A stretch of DNA of 64,000 nt from Akkermansia muciniphila (GCA_945861415.1 CAMAUV010000004.1:1-64000); one strand, 5' to 3'. Shown: positions 8,966-18,622, counted from the first letter of the stretch. The notes: generated by a model from the sequence alone, not told the origin. Translations and numbers: made by a program.

Positions 8966-8987
8966 AAACCAGGAAAAATGCTGGTTT
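8966..8987 (-). promoter_or_regulatory. Leader hairpin abutting a start codon
   Basis: A perfect 7-bp stem, AAACCAG and CTGGTTT around an 8-nt loop, ends one base before the ATG of the lipoprotein gene. In RNA it would occupy the ribosome-binding region. No Shine-Dalgarno sequence is visible outside it. Confidence 0.35.
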
Positions 8988-9013
8988 ATTGGCAGATCTC
9001 CGACAAAGTGCAA
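8985..9013 (-). promoter_or_regulatory. Candidate sigma-70-type promoter for the lipoprotein-pdxJ run
   Basis: On the reverse strand TTGCAC (9013-9008) and AATAAA (8990-8985) are separated by exactly 17 bp. The match is 3/6 and 4/6 to the enterobacterial consensus, so it is only a candidate. The -10 element overlaps the leader hairpin. Confidence 0.25.
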
Positions 9014-9078
9014 CGAATTCGCTCGGCTTAGTGCGTGGGCTCAATAAATCGCCCTGCCGGCATCGCTTTTCATTTTGG

Positions 9079-9392
9079 ATGAAAGCGCCCGTCATCCTCG
9101 CTTTTGACGCCGGAACCGCCCGTGGCCCTCTCGGTCTACCCGCCCCGCCGCCGCAACAAACTGCCTCTGACCCGGCTCTTTGGCGGAAGGATGAGCATGG
9201 GGCATGGATTCACCGTCTGGAATTTGGGCGGCGGCATTCGGAGTTCGGCTGGGAAATATATGATCCTCCCGTGGGCCGCAGGGACAGTGCGCTTTCGGCT
9301 CTGCGTCCGCGAACTATCTGGACATGGTGGCCAGCCACACCCGCAGGCGGGTCACTGCCGACGGATTGCGCAATACACGACGATTGCTCTAG
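9079..9392 (+). pseudogene. Remnant of a small HNH-endonuclease-family gene
   Basis: From ATG 9079 the frame reads about 75 residues resembling the small bacterial HNH family: DPALWRKDEHGAWIHR, FGRRHSEFGWEIYD, then DSALSALRP. In intact members the segment GWEIDH supplies the first catalytic His, followed later by LRPLxWxNN. Here the His is lost (GWEIYD), the linker is shortened, and after LRP the family-like sequence VASHTRRRVTADGLRNTRR continues in another frame up to a TAG at 9390. The original gene is therefore inactivated by substitution and frameshift. The first frame also runs, by chance, into the lipoprotein gene that follows. Confidence 0.6.
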
Positions 9393-9438
9393 CGCCAATT
9401 CGACTCCATATGGAACGGATTCAAATTTCCACCTAACC

Positions 9439-10095
9439 ATGAAACTGATCCTTCCTATCTCTGCTGCCGTCTTGGCTCTTTCCGCCTGTGATGGAGAGAA
9501 AGTGCAGGAGGCCAAACAGAAAGCCGCCGATGCTGGCAAAGCGGCAGGTGCTTTCGGCGAGGCCGGTAAAGAAATCGTCGGAAAAAGCTTGGAGAAAGTA
9601 AAAGAACTGAGTGCCAAAGCGGGCGAGAAGACGAAGGAACTCGTAGGAGCCGCGGGTGAGAAGGCGAAGGAATTGACCGATAGTGCGGGGCAAATTATTA
9701 AAGAGGAGGGTGGCCCGGCCATGGAAGCTTTCAAGGCGAGGATCGGTGGCTTTTCCGAGTGGTCGAGGAACTCCCGCGCGAAAATTGGCGGAGACCTCAA
9801 CAATGTGAAAGCCTATATGGCTGAGATGAACAGTCGGCTTAGTGGTATTCCGGCAGAGGGCCTTCCGGCGGAATTGAAATCAGCGCTTACTGCCTATCAG
9901 GCGAGCATGGCTAAATTCCAGCAGATGTTCCGGAACAGCCCGGCGGATGAGGCTGGGATAACAAAGTGGAGTCAGGACAACGCTGATGCCTTGCACAAGA
10001 TAGAACTTGAGTGGGTAGCTGCGGCGAAAAATCTTCAGGAGGCTGCCGCCGCCCACGGCGTGACCGGGCTAGACCTTGGCAGCCTTTCAGAATAG
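9439..10095 (+). CDS. Helical lipoprotein with KAKEL-type repeats
   Basis: The 218-residue protein begins with a lipoprotein signal (LPISAAVLALSAC, lipidated Cys about 16). Residues 20-95 form a strongly helical, Ala/Lys/Glu-rich region with imperfect 11-residue periodicity (KELSAKAGEK, KELVGAAGEK, KELTDSAG), as in LEA-like or apolipoprotein-like repeats. The rest looks like a helical bundle. The start chosen is the ATG that begins the signal; the open frame extends upstream only because it happens to be in phase with the HNH remnant. Function is unknown. A cell-envelope stress or spacer role would be a guess. Confidence 0.75.
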   Translation: MKLILPISAAVLALSACDGEKVQEAKQKAADAGKAAGAFGEAGKEIVGKSLEKVKELSAKAGEKTKELVGAAGEKAKELTDSAGQIIKEEGGPAMEAFKARIGGFSEWSRNSRAKIGGDLNNVKAYMAEMNSRLSGIPAEGLPAELKSALTAYQASMAKFQQMFRNSPADEAGITKWSQDNADALHKIELEWVAAAKNLQEAAAAHGVTGLDLGSLSE

Positions 10096-10183
10096 GTGTT
10101 CATTGGTTGCGGCCTTGGCTTGTTCCGTTGCTGCGGACGCAAATCGTATTGCTGGCGTGACGGGGGCGTTGCATGGGATCGGC

Positions 10184-11686
10184 ATGAATCGCCTTCTCAT
10201 AGCGCTGCTCCCCCTATTGACCACTTTTGCCGATGCTGCGGACTCCGGTCCCAAAGCCGGGGAACCGGTGAGCTACTGGAAGCACGTGCGGCCAATTCTT
10301 CAGGCAGCCTGCCACGGCTGTCACCAACCGGCCAAAGCGAAAGGCGGGTTTGTGATGACGGATTTTGCCGCGCTTCTGAAGGGCGGCGAGGACGACGGTG
10401 CTGCCGTGGTTTCGGGCAATCCGGCGGAGTCTTCGCTGCTCAAAAACATCACTCCCGGATCCGACGGTAAAGCGGAAATGCCCAAAAAGGCCGACCCACT
10501 GAAAGCCGGAGAAATCGAACTCATCTCACGCTGGATCGCAGAGGGTGCCAAGAACGACACCCCGGCCAATGCCGTGCAGCGATTCACCCCGGAGCGGCAT
10601 CCTGTCTATGTGCAGCCGCCGGTCATCAACAGCCTCGCATGGTCGCCGGATGGCTCGCTGCTGGCCGTGGCGGGCTTTCATGAAGTGCTACTCTACAAGG
10701 GCGGCGGCACTGTCCTGGCCGGTCGCTTGATTGGGCTTTCCGAGCGTGTCACGACGGTGCGCTTCAGTCCCGATGGCAAGCTGCTCGCTGCCACCGGGGG
10801 GTTGCCCGGACGGATGGGGGAGGTGCAGGTTTGGGAACTGGCTTCACAAAAGCTCCGGCTGAGCGTGCCAGTTACCTTTGATACCGTTTACGGAGCTTCA
10901 TGGTCGCCGGACAGCAAGCTGGTGGCTTTTGGCTGTGCATCCGACAAGAGTCTTCGTGCGATCGATACAGAAACCGGCACGCAGGTGCTTTTCATGGCCA
11001 GCCATGACGACTGGGTGCTGGACACGACGTTCAGCACGAAGGGAGATCACGTAATGAGTGTTGCCCGGGACATGACCGCCAAACTCACCGAGCTGGCGAC
11101 ACAGCGTTTTGTGGATAACCTCACCAGCATCACACCGGGTGCGTTGAAGGGCGGGCTGACCTGCATCGACCGACATCCGCAGCGGGACGAAATTCTCGTG
11201 GGCGGTGCTGACGGCGTGCCGCAGATTTATCGCATGGTCCGGCTAGTGCAGCGCCGCATTGGGGACAATTCGAATTTGATCCGGAAGTTTCCTGCTATGG
11301 AGGGACGCCTGTGGTCCGTGCATTACAGCCCGGACGGAAAGCGGGTGCTCGCAGCCAGCAGTCTTGATGGCAAAGGAGCGGTGAATATTTACAATGCGGA
11401 GTTCGACACCGGTCTGCCGGATGAAATCAAAGGCATCTTTGGCAAATCGAGCACGGATCGGAATGCGCAGCAGAATGCGGCCGTCGAAAAATATCAAACT
11501 GACGGTGCCAATCTGCTGCATCGCATTGCCGTGCCCACAGGAATTTATACGGCGCAATTCAGCCCGGACGGGAAGACCATCGCGGCGGCGGGGCAGGATG
11601 GTCTGTTGCGACTGATCAATGTGGAGGAAGGGAGAATCGTGAAGGAGTTGCTGCCCGTGACACTTTCTCCTGCGGGCAACCCTTGA
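10184..11686 (+). CDS. Secreted cytochrome c / WD40 beta-propeller protein
   Basis: The start at 10184 gives a good signal peptide (MNRLLIALLPLLTTFADA); longer in-frame starts do not. After it comes a planctomycete-type cytochrome c domain (about 25-130) with the haem motif CHGCH and a distal MPKKADPL segment, then WD40-like repeats from about 140 to the end, marked by repeated SPDGK turns. The 500-residue protein is probably periplasmic. In PVC bacteria this architecture is widespread, but its redox partner is not established. It follows the lipoprotein gene by 88 bp on the same strand and is convergent with the CotH gene. Confidence 0.88.
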   Translation: MNRLLIALLPLLTTFADAADSGPKAGEPVSYWKHVRPILQAACHGCHQPAKAKGGFVMTDFAALLKGGEDDGAAVVSGNPAESSLLKNITPGSDGKAEMPKKADPLKAGEIELISRWIAEGAKNDTPANAVQRFTPERHPVYVQPPVINSLAWSPDGSLLAVAGFHEVLLYKGGGTVLAGRLIGLSERVTTVRFSPDGKLLAATGGLPGRMGEVQVWELASQKLRLSVPVTFDTVYGASWSPDSKLVAFGCASDKSLRAIDTETGTQVLFMASHDDWVLDTTFSTKGDHVMSVARDMTAKLTELATQRFVDNLTSITPGALKGGLTCIDRHPQRDEILVGGADGVPQIYRMVRLVQRRIGDNSNLIRKFPAMEGRLWSVHYSPDGKRVLAASSLDGKGAVNIYNAEFDTGLPDEIKGIFGKSSTDRNAQQNAAVEKYQTDGANLLHRIAVPTGIYTAQFSPDGKTIAAAGQDGLLRLINVEEGRIVKELLPVTLSPAGNP

Positions 11687-11692
11687 GGAGCT

Positions 11693-14600
11693 TTACGGTT
11701 CCGCGACCACACGAAAGTAGCGGCGCATCTGGGAGGAGGGGACTAGCCAGTCCACCTCGATGTTGAGGGCACCGGGATTTCTTGATTTCACTGTGTTCCA
11801 ATTGCTAAGAGTGTCGCTGGCTTCGAGCCGGTAACGGCGTCCGGCTTTTGCAGTGAACTGAATGTGAAGTCCGGAACTGTCAGATAGACTCGATGCGGTG
11901 AAATTGCTGCCTCCATCATGTGGTTTCGTGTCTGCGGCATATTCGGCGGCGTTGCTGCTTCCGTCGCTGTCCGCATCTCCCGCGGCATCGGTGGCATCGC
12001 CGGAGTTGAAACCGTTGGCCGTTTCCCAGTCGTTGGGGACGCCGTCACCATCCCTGTCAGGATGCGGGGTGAAGGTGGTTTCCAGCAGGGCGCTCCATGT
12101 GGTGCTGCTGAGCACGCGAGCTTTCAGCGTCTGTTTGCCGGTGATTGCTATTGGCGCGGAGTAAGTGACCGCGAATGGCGAGCGCGGATCGCTGCCGTCG
12201 AGTGTGTATTTGACTGTGCCGCCGGCATTGTTGTGGCTGAGGGCGGCGGTGAACCCTGGAAGATACCAGCCGCCGAACTGATTAAGCACCGGAGCATTGA
12301 GCGCCGGATACAGTCCCGCATCCCGGTAGCGCTGCAGCGCCACGCTGTTGATTTGTGGCCAGTAATTGGTGGCCATCCACGCAAGATGGCCGAGCCATTC
12401 CACTTCCCGGCGATAGGGCTTTCCGGCGTTTATCAAATTGGGACGGTAGTCACCCCAGCGTGCACTCTCAGCGACGATGGCTTTATCAATTTCGGCTGCG
12501 CGCGCATCCCAGCGCGCTTTGGCCTCGCCGGTGGTTAGCGCGCCGGAATTAAACAGATGGCGATGCACTCGGTCGGCAAAACGCAGACGGAACTCCGCGC
12601 TGCCCTGACGCAGGGCATAGTAGGGCTGGGTCATGGTATTGGGCGCATTGGCATCGGCATACTTCGCCGGGTGGCTTTGCCAACTCGAGCGTTCATAGAT
12701 GACGTTTACGTTGCTGATCTCCTGATCCCACGCGAACCAGTGCCATCCGTCGTTCACGGCGGTGGTGTTGCGGCTGGCCCGTCCGGCCCACCAATTGTGA
12801 TTTGGCCAGTCGTCGGCGCCGTGGAAGATGTGCAGGATCATGTAATCAATGAGGCTTTCCGCGTTGAGAAGGACGGGATAAGTGTTATTGCGGGTGCCGT
12901 CTGGATTGTTGCCCATCATTTGCTGAAAGACGGCATCGCTCGCGCTTCCGGTACCCAGCGTCATGAGTTGTTGCCATGCGGTGTAGTCGCCGTTCTTCAG
13001 TTCTGCGAAATCCACGAGGACATCATAGTCTGAAGGATTGCCGCCAAGGCGATCCGCCTGAAAGTCTTCATCTGGGTGTTCGGCGATATTGTAGAGACCC
13101 CAGTAAATCCCATTTAGATACACGTGGCAGTAGCGTCCGTGAGCAGAGGGCTGGCCCATAGCGATCTGGCTGTCGCGCACCCATTGATCCCTTATGTAGC
13201 TGGCCCATGCACGAGCCCAACGCTGATAACTCGCGCCGCCAGGTCCCAGCCCCACGGCACCCCACTCGGTGCAGGGGAAGGTGTCCGTGCTGCCGCCGCG
13301 GAGAATCAGTTGATCGAATTGCTCCACTGCACTGCCGGGGAAGAGGGAATGACGCAGCTTTGTCTCACCATACTGTGAGCGGAAGAACATCTTCAGACTG
13401 TGCTTGGGGGTGAAGCCTTTGTCGCGGCTGATGTTGCCGTGCACGGCGAGACCGAAGTTGACTTGGAAGCCGTCCGCGCCGGAGGGCTCGATCCATTCCG
13501 CGCTCGCCGCACGTTCCCGTGTATCGCCGCGGGAAGTGCTATTGGCATAAATTCCGGATGGACCCCAAATGTCGTCAGGAGTGGCCGTGATGCTGAGAGT
13601 GGGAATGGCGAGCAGGGCATCGCGCACCGTATAACCCGGGTGGGCATTGTTCACGATGCCGGCGTCCATGCCGTAGTCCCCGGGGTGATTACCGGGCCAT
13701 GTGACGGGCGCGGCGGCCGGTCGCTGCTGTCCGGGAACAGCATTCACATACAGGTAAGTATGCGTGTCCACATTGGCCGGTCCCAGATCACTGGCAGGTG
13801 CAAAAGCGGCCGCGCGCAGCGTCGTGGTGGTGTTCACGTTCACCTGTGCTGGTGCAGGCGACTGGGTGCCATTGGTCAAGGTCGGGAGGCTGCCGTCCGT
13901 GGTCGTGACAATAACCGAACCGGGCGTGGCGCATGTGATCGTGACCGTCTGCGGCGAGTCATAGAATCCGCGGTTGGGCGAGAAGACCGTATCCTGAACG
14001 AATCCGGTGAATCCTTCATTATTCGGATCGCCGGGCGTGGCTGCCGCGAAATAATGTCTGGGAGCAGCAGTGCCGGTTACAAGCTCCGGCTCTATGAAAA
14101 AGTCGGCATCGCCGCTCCCGGCATTCATTCCCTGAATGGCAAGCACATTGGTGCCCACTGTCAGCAGGGCCGCATACCGAGAGACATCAATCACTTCCGC
14201 TGTGAAGGATCTGCCGCCAGCCCTGCTGGCGGTGGCGGCAGCGTTATAGACGGGTGATGCTCCGTCGGGAGCATTGCGGCGTGCGATCTCCGTGCCGTTA
14301 AGCCATGCGACGAATCCATCATCATAGCGCATCCGCAGTTCCAGTACATTCGAGTTCTCGGGATCACTGACCGTAAAAGGGATGCGGATCAGCGCACTGG
14401 CGTTCACGTTTCTCATGGAGGAACCGAGGTCAGAAACAATGAGCGGCGCTAGGGTGCGCGCCGCGAGCGGGGTAGCGCTGCGCGTTGCTAACGAGGCAAT
14501 TTGTGCGGGCGATAGCGCCCCATCCCAAATGGCGAAGTCGTCAATTAAACCCTGATATCCGCTGCTGCCTGCGGCATCGAACGCACCGAGGTAAAGGCTG

Positions 14601-16954
14601 CGGAAGTTCATCATAGCATCCGTGTTTGTGCCGCTGGCGATAAGTGCGCCGTTTTGCCAGATTTCCTTACGGTTGCCGTCCTTTTGCAGTAGATAGTGAT
14701 TCCATCGTCCCCGCCAGTGATTGGGGTTCGAGTCACCTGTAGAGAGTCGCTGGCGGGACATATCGCAGCATCCCGCCGTGTCCCAGTAAATGACCGAATC
14801 ACTCCACGGCACATGGGCATCCAGCACGCGGGTGCCACTGCCATCGGCATTGCTGCCTGCGAAAAAAAGAAAGGCGGCCGCCGGTTGAGATGCCGCGCCA
14901 TAAATCCATGCACTGACCGCAACAGCGTTCGCTGCTGTGATGGCATCGAACGCAGTGGAGTTTGCACCGGGGAAATTCACCACCCCGTTGCCTGCAAAGC
15001 TCATCGCGCGGTCGCCGGGCAGGCCGCTCTGGCCGCCGGCGTCTGCGGTGTAGACGGAATTAAGCACTGTGCCTGTCAGCCCGCGACCGCTGGCGTCCGA
15101 AGCCTGAGCGGGGACGCTGTTGTCATTGAAGTTCCACCAGCCCAGCGGACCAGATCCTCCCTGGTCGAAGCCTGCTCCCACAGTTGCACTAGTCCACGCG
15201 CTGTCGTCAAAATTTACCGCCGTCCAGCCGGGTACGTTCGCAGTGGGGATGAGCAATTTCGCCGCAGACACGGCTGTCACACTGGGGGCCGCATTGAACC
15301 GGCGCCCGGCGCCAAAACTCACATTTTCCCGCTGCGGCGGATAGCTGAGAATGCTGCTCGCGATGGTTATTCCGTCCGGTTTCAACAGCAGCACGCTTTC
15401 TCCATCCGGGTCGAGTTTGAAATTCGTGTGCAGCTCTGCTCCTGCCGCCCGGCGGTTCTTTGAGGAGGCAAAAACCACGACTCTTGATCCTGCAGGCACC
15501 ACTACGGGCGAGGGAAACTGCCATTTGTTCAGGAGTGCGGGGTCGTCCGTCAGGAACCAACTACCAAGATTGACTGCGGTGGGACCGGGATTGGTTATCT
15601 CGATCCAGTCGGGCGAATCTCCATCGGCGTCTTCGAGGCCGCCCTTGTTATCCGCCATGAGTTCCGAAACATATGGGCGGGGTGCGGGCAGAGCGGTATC
15701 TTGCGTCAACTGCCATGTGCCGCCGGAGAACGCATTTCCTGCCGTGTCCGTGATGCCGTGGCCCGCAGCCCACGCGAAAGTCACCGTGCCGCTGACGGGT
15801 TGAGCGAAGGCAAACAAATAGACCGATGGGCCCTGCGGGGTCACGAGGGCGCAGGGCACGCCATTCACCGTGAGGTCTGTGGCGTGTACGCCGGAAGCCG
15901 CCTCGCTGTATGTCACCGTGGTCTGGTACAACTCCGCCACTAGCTCACCGGCCTGAGGGTCAACACTCGCGACCACGGGCGGTGTGATGTCCTGCTCCGG
16001 CCCGAACGCTTCCAGTTCTGCAAACACGAGCGATTCATTCCCTACAGTCTCCACGCGGGCGTAGCGGGCCTGCACTGTGCCGGGAAAATCTGCCGTGATG
16101 TCATACTGCCGACCGCCAGCCACAAGAGTCTCGCGGCCCACGTTGACCGTCTGGGTCCACACTTGCGCTCCGGCGGTATCGCGCAGCGAGAGCTTAAGAA
16201 AGTTGTTATTTGTGAAGTCGGTGCGATTGAAGAGTCTGAGCAAATCCACGGTTTGATTCACCGCTAAACCGTTACTGAGATCAATGTCGTAGTAGTCGCC
16301 CACCGCGGTCAGGCCGCTGTGAAAAATAGGACGCCCGGTGTGATTGTAGTCGCCGTCAATGATGCCGTCGTTGCCTGCATTCGGAGGCGTGGAATAGGCA
16401 CCAGGACTCACGGCGGTGCGCGGTTTATTCAGTGCGAGATTCGGCGGGATGGGATTCGACTGGCCGTGAATTTCCAGTTCGGCGAAGGTGAGAAAATTCG
16501 GACTCACTGGCGAATCTGCGCGCTCAATGCGCACTTTTTTGCCCTGCACCCCGCGCAGTGCTGTGGTGCCCCATGGATTCGCCGCCGCCCGACCGGCGAG
16601 ATAGACCTGATTGAAGACGACACTGCCCGCTGCATTCGTTACTTTGACACGAATGTCCTTCACAGTCCCCTGCGCCGCATCCGTGCGCGGCCACAGCATC
16701 ACGCGGTCGAGGTAGCGATCTGCGCCGAGGTCCACCTCAATCCATGGTGCCGCGTCGGGCATGACCGTATGCCAGACGGAGCCGCCGTTATAAAAATGCC
16801 CGTCCCGGTTCCCGTCGTTGATGTCAACGGCCAGCGAACCAAAACCCGCCGAGGAAGCGGTCACCGTTTTACCCGCCGCCAGATTGACCGGCGCTGCTTT
16901 GAGGCCGCAGGTGATTAAGAGCCCGGCAGCAATGGATAGAGGGAGGAATCGCAT
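11693..16954 (-). CDS. Giant secreted CotH-domain protein with F5/8C, lamin-tail and LamG modules
   Basis: Start 16954 gives a signal peptide (MRFLPLSIAAGLLITCG) and a 1753-residue product; an upstream in-frame ATG adds 23 unlikely residues. Modules in order: two discoidin-like F5/8C domains (about 25-140 and 170-310), a cadherin/Ig-like segment (about 325-410), a lamin-tail domain (YVSELMADNKGG, about 430-530), a LamG-like lectin domain (about 610-810), a chitobiase C-terminal-type domain (about 1010-1080), a CotH kinase-like domain (about 1110-1530, with YLNGIYWGLYNIAEH and WHWFAWDQEI), a second chitobiase-type domain, a calcium-type DxDxDG stretch (DRDGDGVPNDWE) and a short beta-rich tail. 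CotH domains can phosphorylate extracellular proteins. The glycan-binding modules suggest a cell-surface or secreted role. No PEP-CTERM anchor is seen at the end. Confidence 0.9.
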   Translation of the reverse strand: MRFLPLSIAAGLLITCGLKAAPVNLAAGKTVTASSAGFGSLAVDINDGNRDGHFYNGGSVWHTVMPDAAPWIEVDLGADRYLDRVMLWPRTDAAQGTVKDIRVKVTNAAGSVVFNQVYLAGRAAANPWGTTALRGVQGKKVRIERADSPVSPNFLTFAELEIHGQSNPIPPNLALNKPRTAVSPGAYSTPPNAGNDGIIDGDYNHTGRPIFHSGLTAVGDYYDIDLSNGLAVNQTVDLLRLFNRTDFTNNNFLKLSLRDTAGAQVWTQTVNVGRETLVAGGRQYDITADFPGTVQARYARVETVGNESLVFAELEAFGPEQDITPPVVASVDPQAGELVAELYQTTVTYSEAASGVHATDLTVNGVPCALVTPQGPSVYLFAFAQPVSGTVTFAWAAGHGITDTAGNAFSGGTWQLTQDTALPAPRPYVSELMADNKGGLEDADGDSPDWIEITNPGPTAVNLGSWFLTDDPALLNKWQFPSPVVVPAGSRVVVFASSKNRRAAGAELHTNFKLDPDGESVLLLKPDGITIASSILSYPPQRENVSFGAGRRFNAAPSVTAVSAAKLLIPTANVPGWTAVNFDDSAWTSATVGAGFDQGGSGPLGWWNFNDNSVPAQASDASGRGLTGTVLNSVYTADAGGQSGLPGDRAMSFAGNGVVNFPGANSTAFDAITAANAVAVSAWIYGAASQPAAAFLFFAGSNADGSGTRVLDAHVPWSDSVIYWDTAGCCDMSRQRLSTGDSNPNHWRGRWNHYLLQKDGNRKEIWQNGALIASGTNTDAMMNFRSLYLGAFDAAGSSGYQGLIDDFAIWDGALSPAQIASLATRSATPLAARTLAPLIVSDLGSSMRNVNASALIRIPFTVSDPENSNVLELRMRYDDGFVAWLNGTEIARRNAPDGASPVYNAAATASRAGGRSFTAEVIDVSRYAALLTVGTNVLAIQGMNAGSGDADFFIEPELVTGTAAPRHYFAAATPGDPNNEGFTGFVQDTVFSPNRGFYDSPQTVTITCATPGSVIVTTTDGSLPTLTNGTQSPAPAQVNVNTTTTLRAAAFAPASDLGPANVDTHTYLYVNAVPGQQRPAAAPVTWPGNHPGDYGMDAGIVNNAHPGYTVRDALLAIPTLSITATPDDIWGPSGIYANSTSRGDTRERAASAEWIEPSGADGFQVNFGLAVHGNISRDKGFTPKHSLKMFFRSQYGETKLRHSLFPGSAVEQFDQLILRGGSTDTFPCTEWGAVGLGPGGASYQRWARAWASYIRDQWVRDSQIAMGQPSAHGRYCHVYLNGIYWGLYNIAEHPDEDFQADRLGGNPSDYDVLVDFAELKNGDYTAWQQLMTLGTGSASDAVFQQMMGNNPDGTRNNTYPVLLNAESLIDYMILHIFHGADDWPNHNWWAGRASRNTTAVNDGWHWFAWDQEISNVNVIYERSSWQSHPAKYADANAPNTMTQPYYALRQGSAEFRLRFADRVHRHLFNSGALTTGEAKARWDARAAEIDKAIVAESARWGDYRPNLINAGKPYRREVEWLGHLAWMATNYWPQINSVALQRYRDAGLYPALNAPVLNQFGGWYLPGFTAALSHNNAGGTVKYTLDGSDPRSPFAVTYSAPIAITGKQTLKARVLSSTTWSALLETTFTPHPDRDGDGVPNDWETANGFNSGDATDAAGDADSDGSSNAAEYAADTKPHDGGSNFTASSLSDSSGLHIQFTAKAGRRYRLEASDTLSNWNTVKSRNPGALNIEVDWLVPSSQMRRYFRVVAEP

Positions 16955-17019
16955 TTCCCCGGTTTGATACCGGAAGTGGTGAGGATTGGCAATCTTTGTC
17001 TGACTCGCGCCCGGCTTAA

Positions 17020-17763
17020 TCATCCCCGCCGCCGCTCCAGCAGAACCAGCATAACAAACGAAAGAACCAGGTTCATGGTTTCGCGCGCAGTAAGCTGCCC
17101 TACCTGCTCAATCTCGAACTTACCCTGCCAAAGTGCCGGTCTTTTAATCAAGCGGAGCGCGCCGTTCCCGTTGCGGCTTGCAAGGTAGCGGGGGTGAAAG
17201 AGCATGACGGTCAGAATATTGAGCAAGGGAACCTGACCAAAAATACCATCCATGAGTTTGGCGAAGGGATTCTCCTCGCGAATGGAGAAATCCGGCGTGG
17301 AGTCGCCGGGATTGAATACCTCATAGTGGGCTCTCCAGATGGAACGCCAGCCCTTGCGGCCCATGCTGCCGATCTCCCCGCCCCATGCATCGGTAAAGGT
17401 ATAGCGCGCCGACCAGTCGATGATTTTGTTGGCGCGGATTTCCGCGAGTTTCACCTGCCGGGTGGCATCAGTAAAAATCTCCACATGCTCTTTGAATTTG
17501 AAGAGCTTCTGGCGGGCGTGGAGCACCGGCCTCCCGGAGGCGTCCATCACATCCATCCGCGGAGCCAGAGTAAGAATACGGAAGGTAAACTTCAGGGGAA
17601 AGACAATGCCTTCCAGATGGGAGGAAAGGGCATCGGATTCGACGGTAAGCGAACTCGCTGGCGCCGCGTAGGGATTTTGTTCAGGCAGACTAATTGTTCC
17701 TCCTGCGGCGGGCAGGAGTGAAGCGCAAAGTCCCGCTGCAACGCGTATGCGGCGAGTAAGCAT
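17020..17763 (-). CDS. LURP-one/scramblase-like family protein
   Basis: The 247-residue protein has a poorly conserved N-terminus containing NPYAAPASSLTVE, a phrase common in PVC proteins. Residues 60-225 then look like a LURP-one-related (DUF567, tubby-like) domain: repeated strands of the type MDVMDASGRPVLHARQK. It ends in a hydrophobic helix, NLVLSFVMLVLLERRRG, that could anchor it. It is 9 bp downstream of the membrane-protein gene and 65 bp upstream of the CotH gene, probably one operon. Family members bind phospholipid or act in membrane homeostasis, but the bacterial role is unknown. The exact start is uncertain. Confidence 0.65.
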   Translation of the reverse strand: MLTRRIRVAAGLCASLLPAAGGTISLPEQNPYAAPASSLTVESDALSSHLEGIVFPLKFTFRILTLAPRMDVMDASGRPVLHARQKLFKFKEHVEIFTDATRQVKLAEIRANKIIDWSARYTFTDAWGGEIGSMGRKGWRSIWRAHYEVFNPGDSTPDFSIREENPFAKLMDGIFGQVPLLNILTVMLFHPRYLASRNGNGALRLIKRPALWQGKFEIEQVGQLTARETMNLVLSFVMLVLLERRRG

Positions 17764-17772
17764 GCTCTGCGC

Positions 17773-18558
17773 TCACATGTAGCGCGGTGTAGGTGCGCTG
17801 GCCTCGTTATCCGCGGTGGTAGAGCCGGCTCCTTTGAGGATGTCCTCCCGGATGGCACTGGCTTCGCGGTCGAACACTTCCAACAGACTTGAGATGCGGT
17901 CCCGCTGCGTGATGAGGGCAATGACGAGATATTGGCTGACCGCCAGACCATAGCACCACCAGCCGACAGTCTTGTGCAGCTCCGTCATGCGCAGATGCCG
18001 GGCGATCTCATTCGGGTCCAGCGCGTTGCTTCCGGCCATGGCGAAGGACGATTCGCCGCCGAAGATGACGGTCATGATGGCAAAAACAGGAGTGGACCTC
18101 CGCAGATGAAGAATGCCAAGGCCGCTCAGGATTTCCTTCCGCCGCCGCCATGCCTCGGCGCGACCTTGTTTACTGGTGAGCTTCAGCTTCGGGGGCCCGC
18201 GGTGCAGGATGGAGAAGATATCCTGATCCGGCATGGACTCGATGACCCCCACTGCCAGCAGCAGCCGCAGGATTAGCGTCTGCCAGACGGTTTCACCGCT
18301 TTGCTGATACCATGGGGTCCAGCCGAAGAGAAAAGACTCAAGATTCGCCGTGGCCGCCAGCATGAGGACGGCGCCGCGGAACCAGTTCTCCAGATCCCGC
18401 TCCATTTCAGCATCCGTGCCGTGCACTTTGAAGACGTGTTTCAGGATGAACCGGAACAGCGGAATGGCAATGAGCCCGCTGATCAGCCTCAAAATGGGTC
18501 GCAGCACGGGCTTGAAGATGAAGTCGCTGAATAGTCCGGTGAACGTGGGTGATGGCAC
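17773..18558 (-). CDS. Multipass membrane protein of unknown function
   Basis: The 261-residue product has about four or five hydrophobic segments (around 8-40, 62-82, 95-110, 155-175 and 195-215) and a hydrophilic C-terminus. The cytoplasmic-looking loop KLTSKQGRAEAWRRRKE is strongly basic. I recognise no family. It is followed within 9 bp by the LURP-one-like gene, so the two proteins may act together at the membrane. Confidence 0.7.
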   Translation of the reverse strand: MPSPTFTGLFSDFIFKPVLRPILRLISGLIAIPLFRFILKHVFKVHGTDAEMERDLENWFRGAVLMLAATANLESFLFGWTPWYQQSGETVWQTLILRLLLAVGVIESMPDQDIFSILHRGPPKLKLTSKQGRAEAWRRRKEILSGLGILHLRRSTPVFAIMTVIFGGESSFAMAGSNALDPNEIARHLRMTELHKTVGWWCYGLAVSQYLVIALITQRDRISSLLEVFDREASAIREDILKGAGSTTADNEASAPTPRYM

Positions 18559-18622
18559 AGCGGGTCCATCAGCGCGCCCGCCGCCGGGAGCCAGCGGAAA
18601 TCCCGGACCGCATGTGCGCGGG

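Noticed and set aside
10096-10470. 124-residue open frame after the helical lipoprotein
   Set aside because: It overlaps the signal peptide and haem domain of the cytochrome/WD40 gene in another frame and has a Cys/Arg/Ser-rich composition typical of shadow frames.
17020-17090. PEP-CTERM-like tail (helix followed by ERRRG) on the LURP-one-like protein
   Set aside because: The tail has the helix and Arg cluster, but no Pro-Glu-Pro-type motif before it, so it is taken as an ordinary C-terminal helix.
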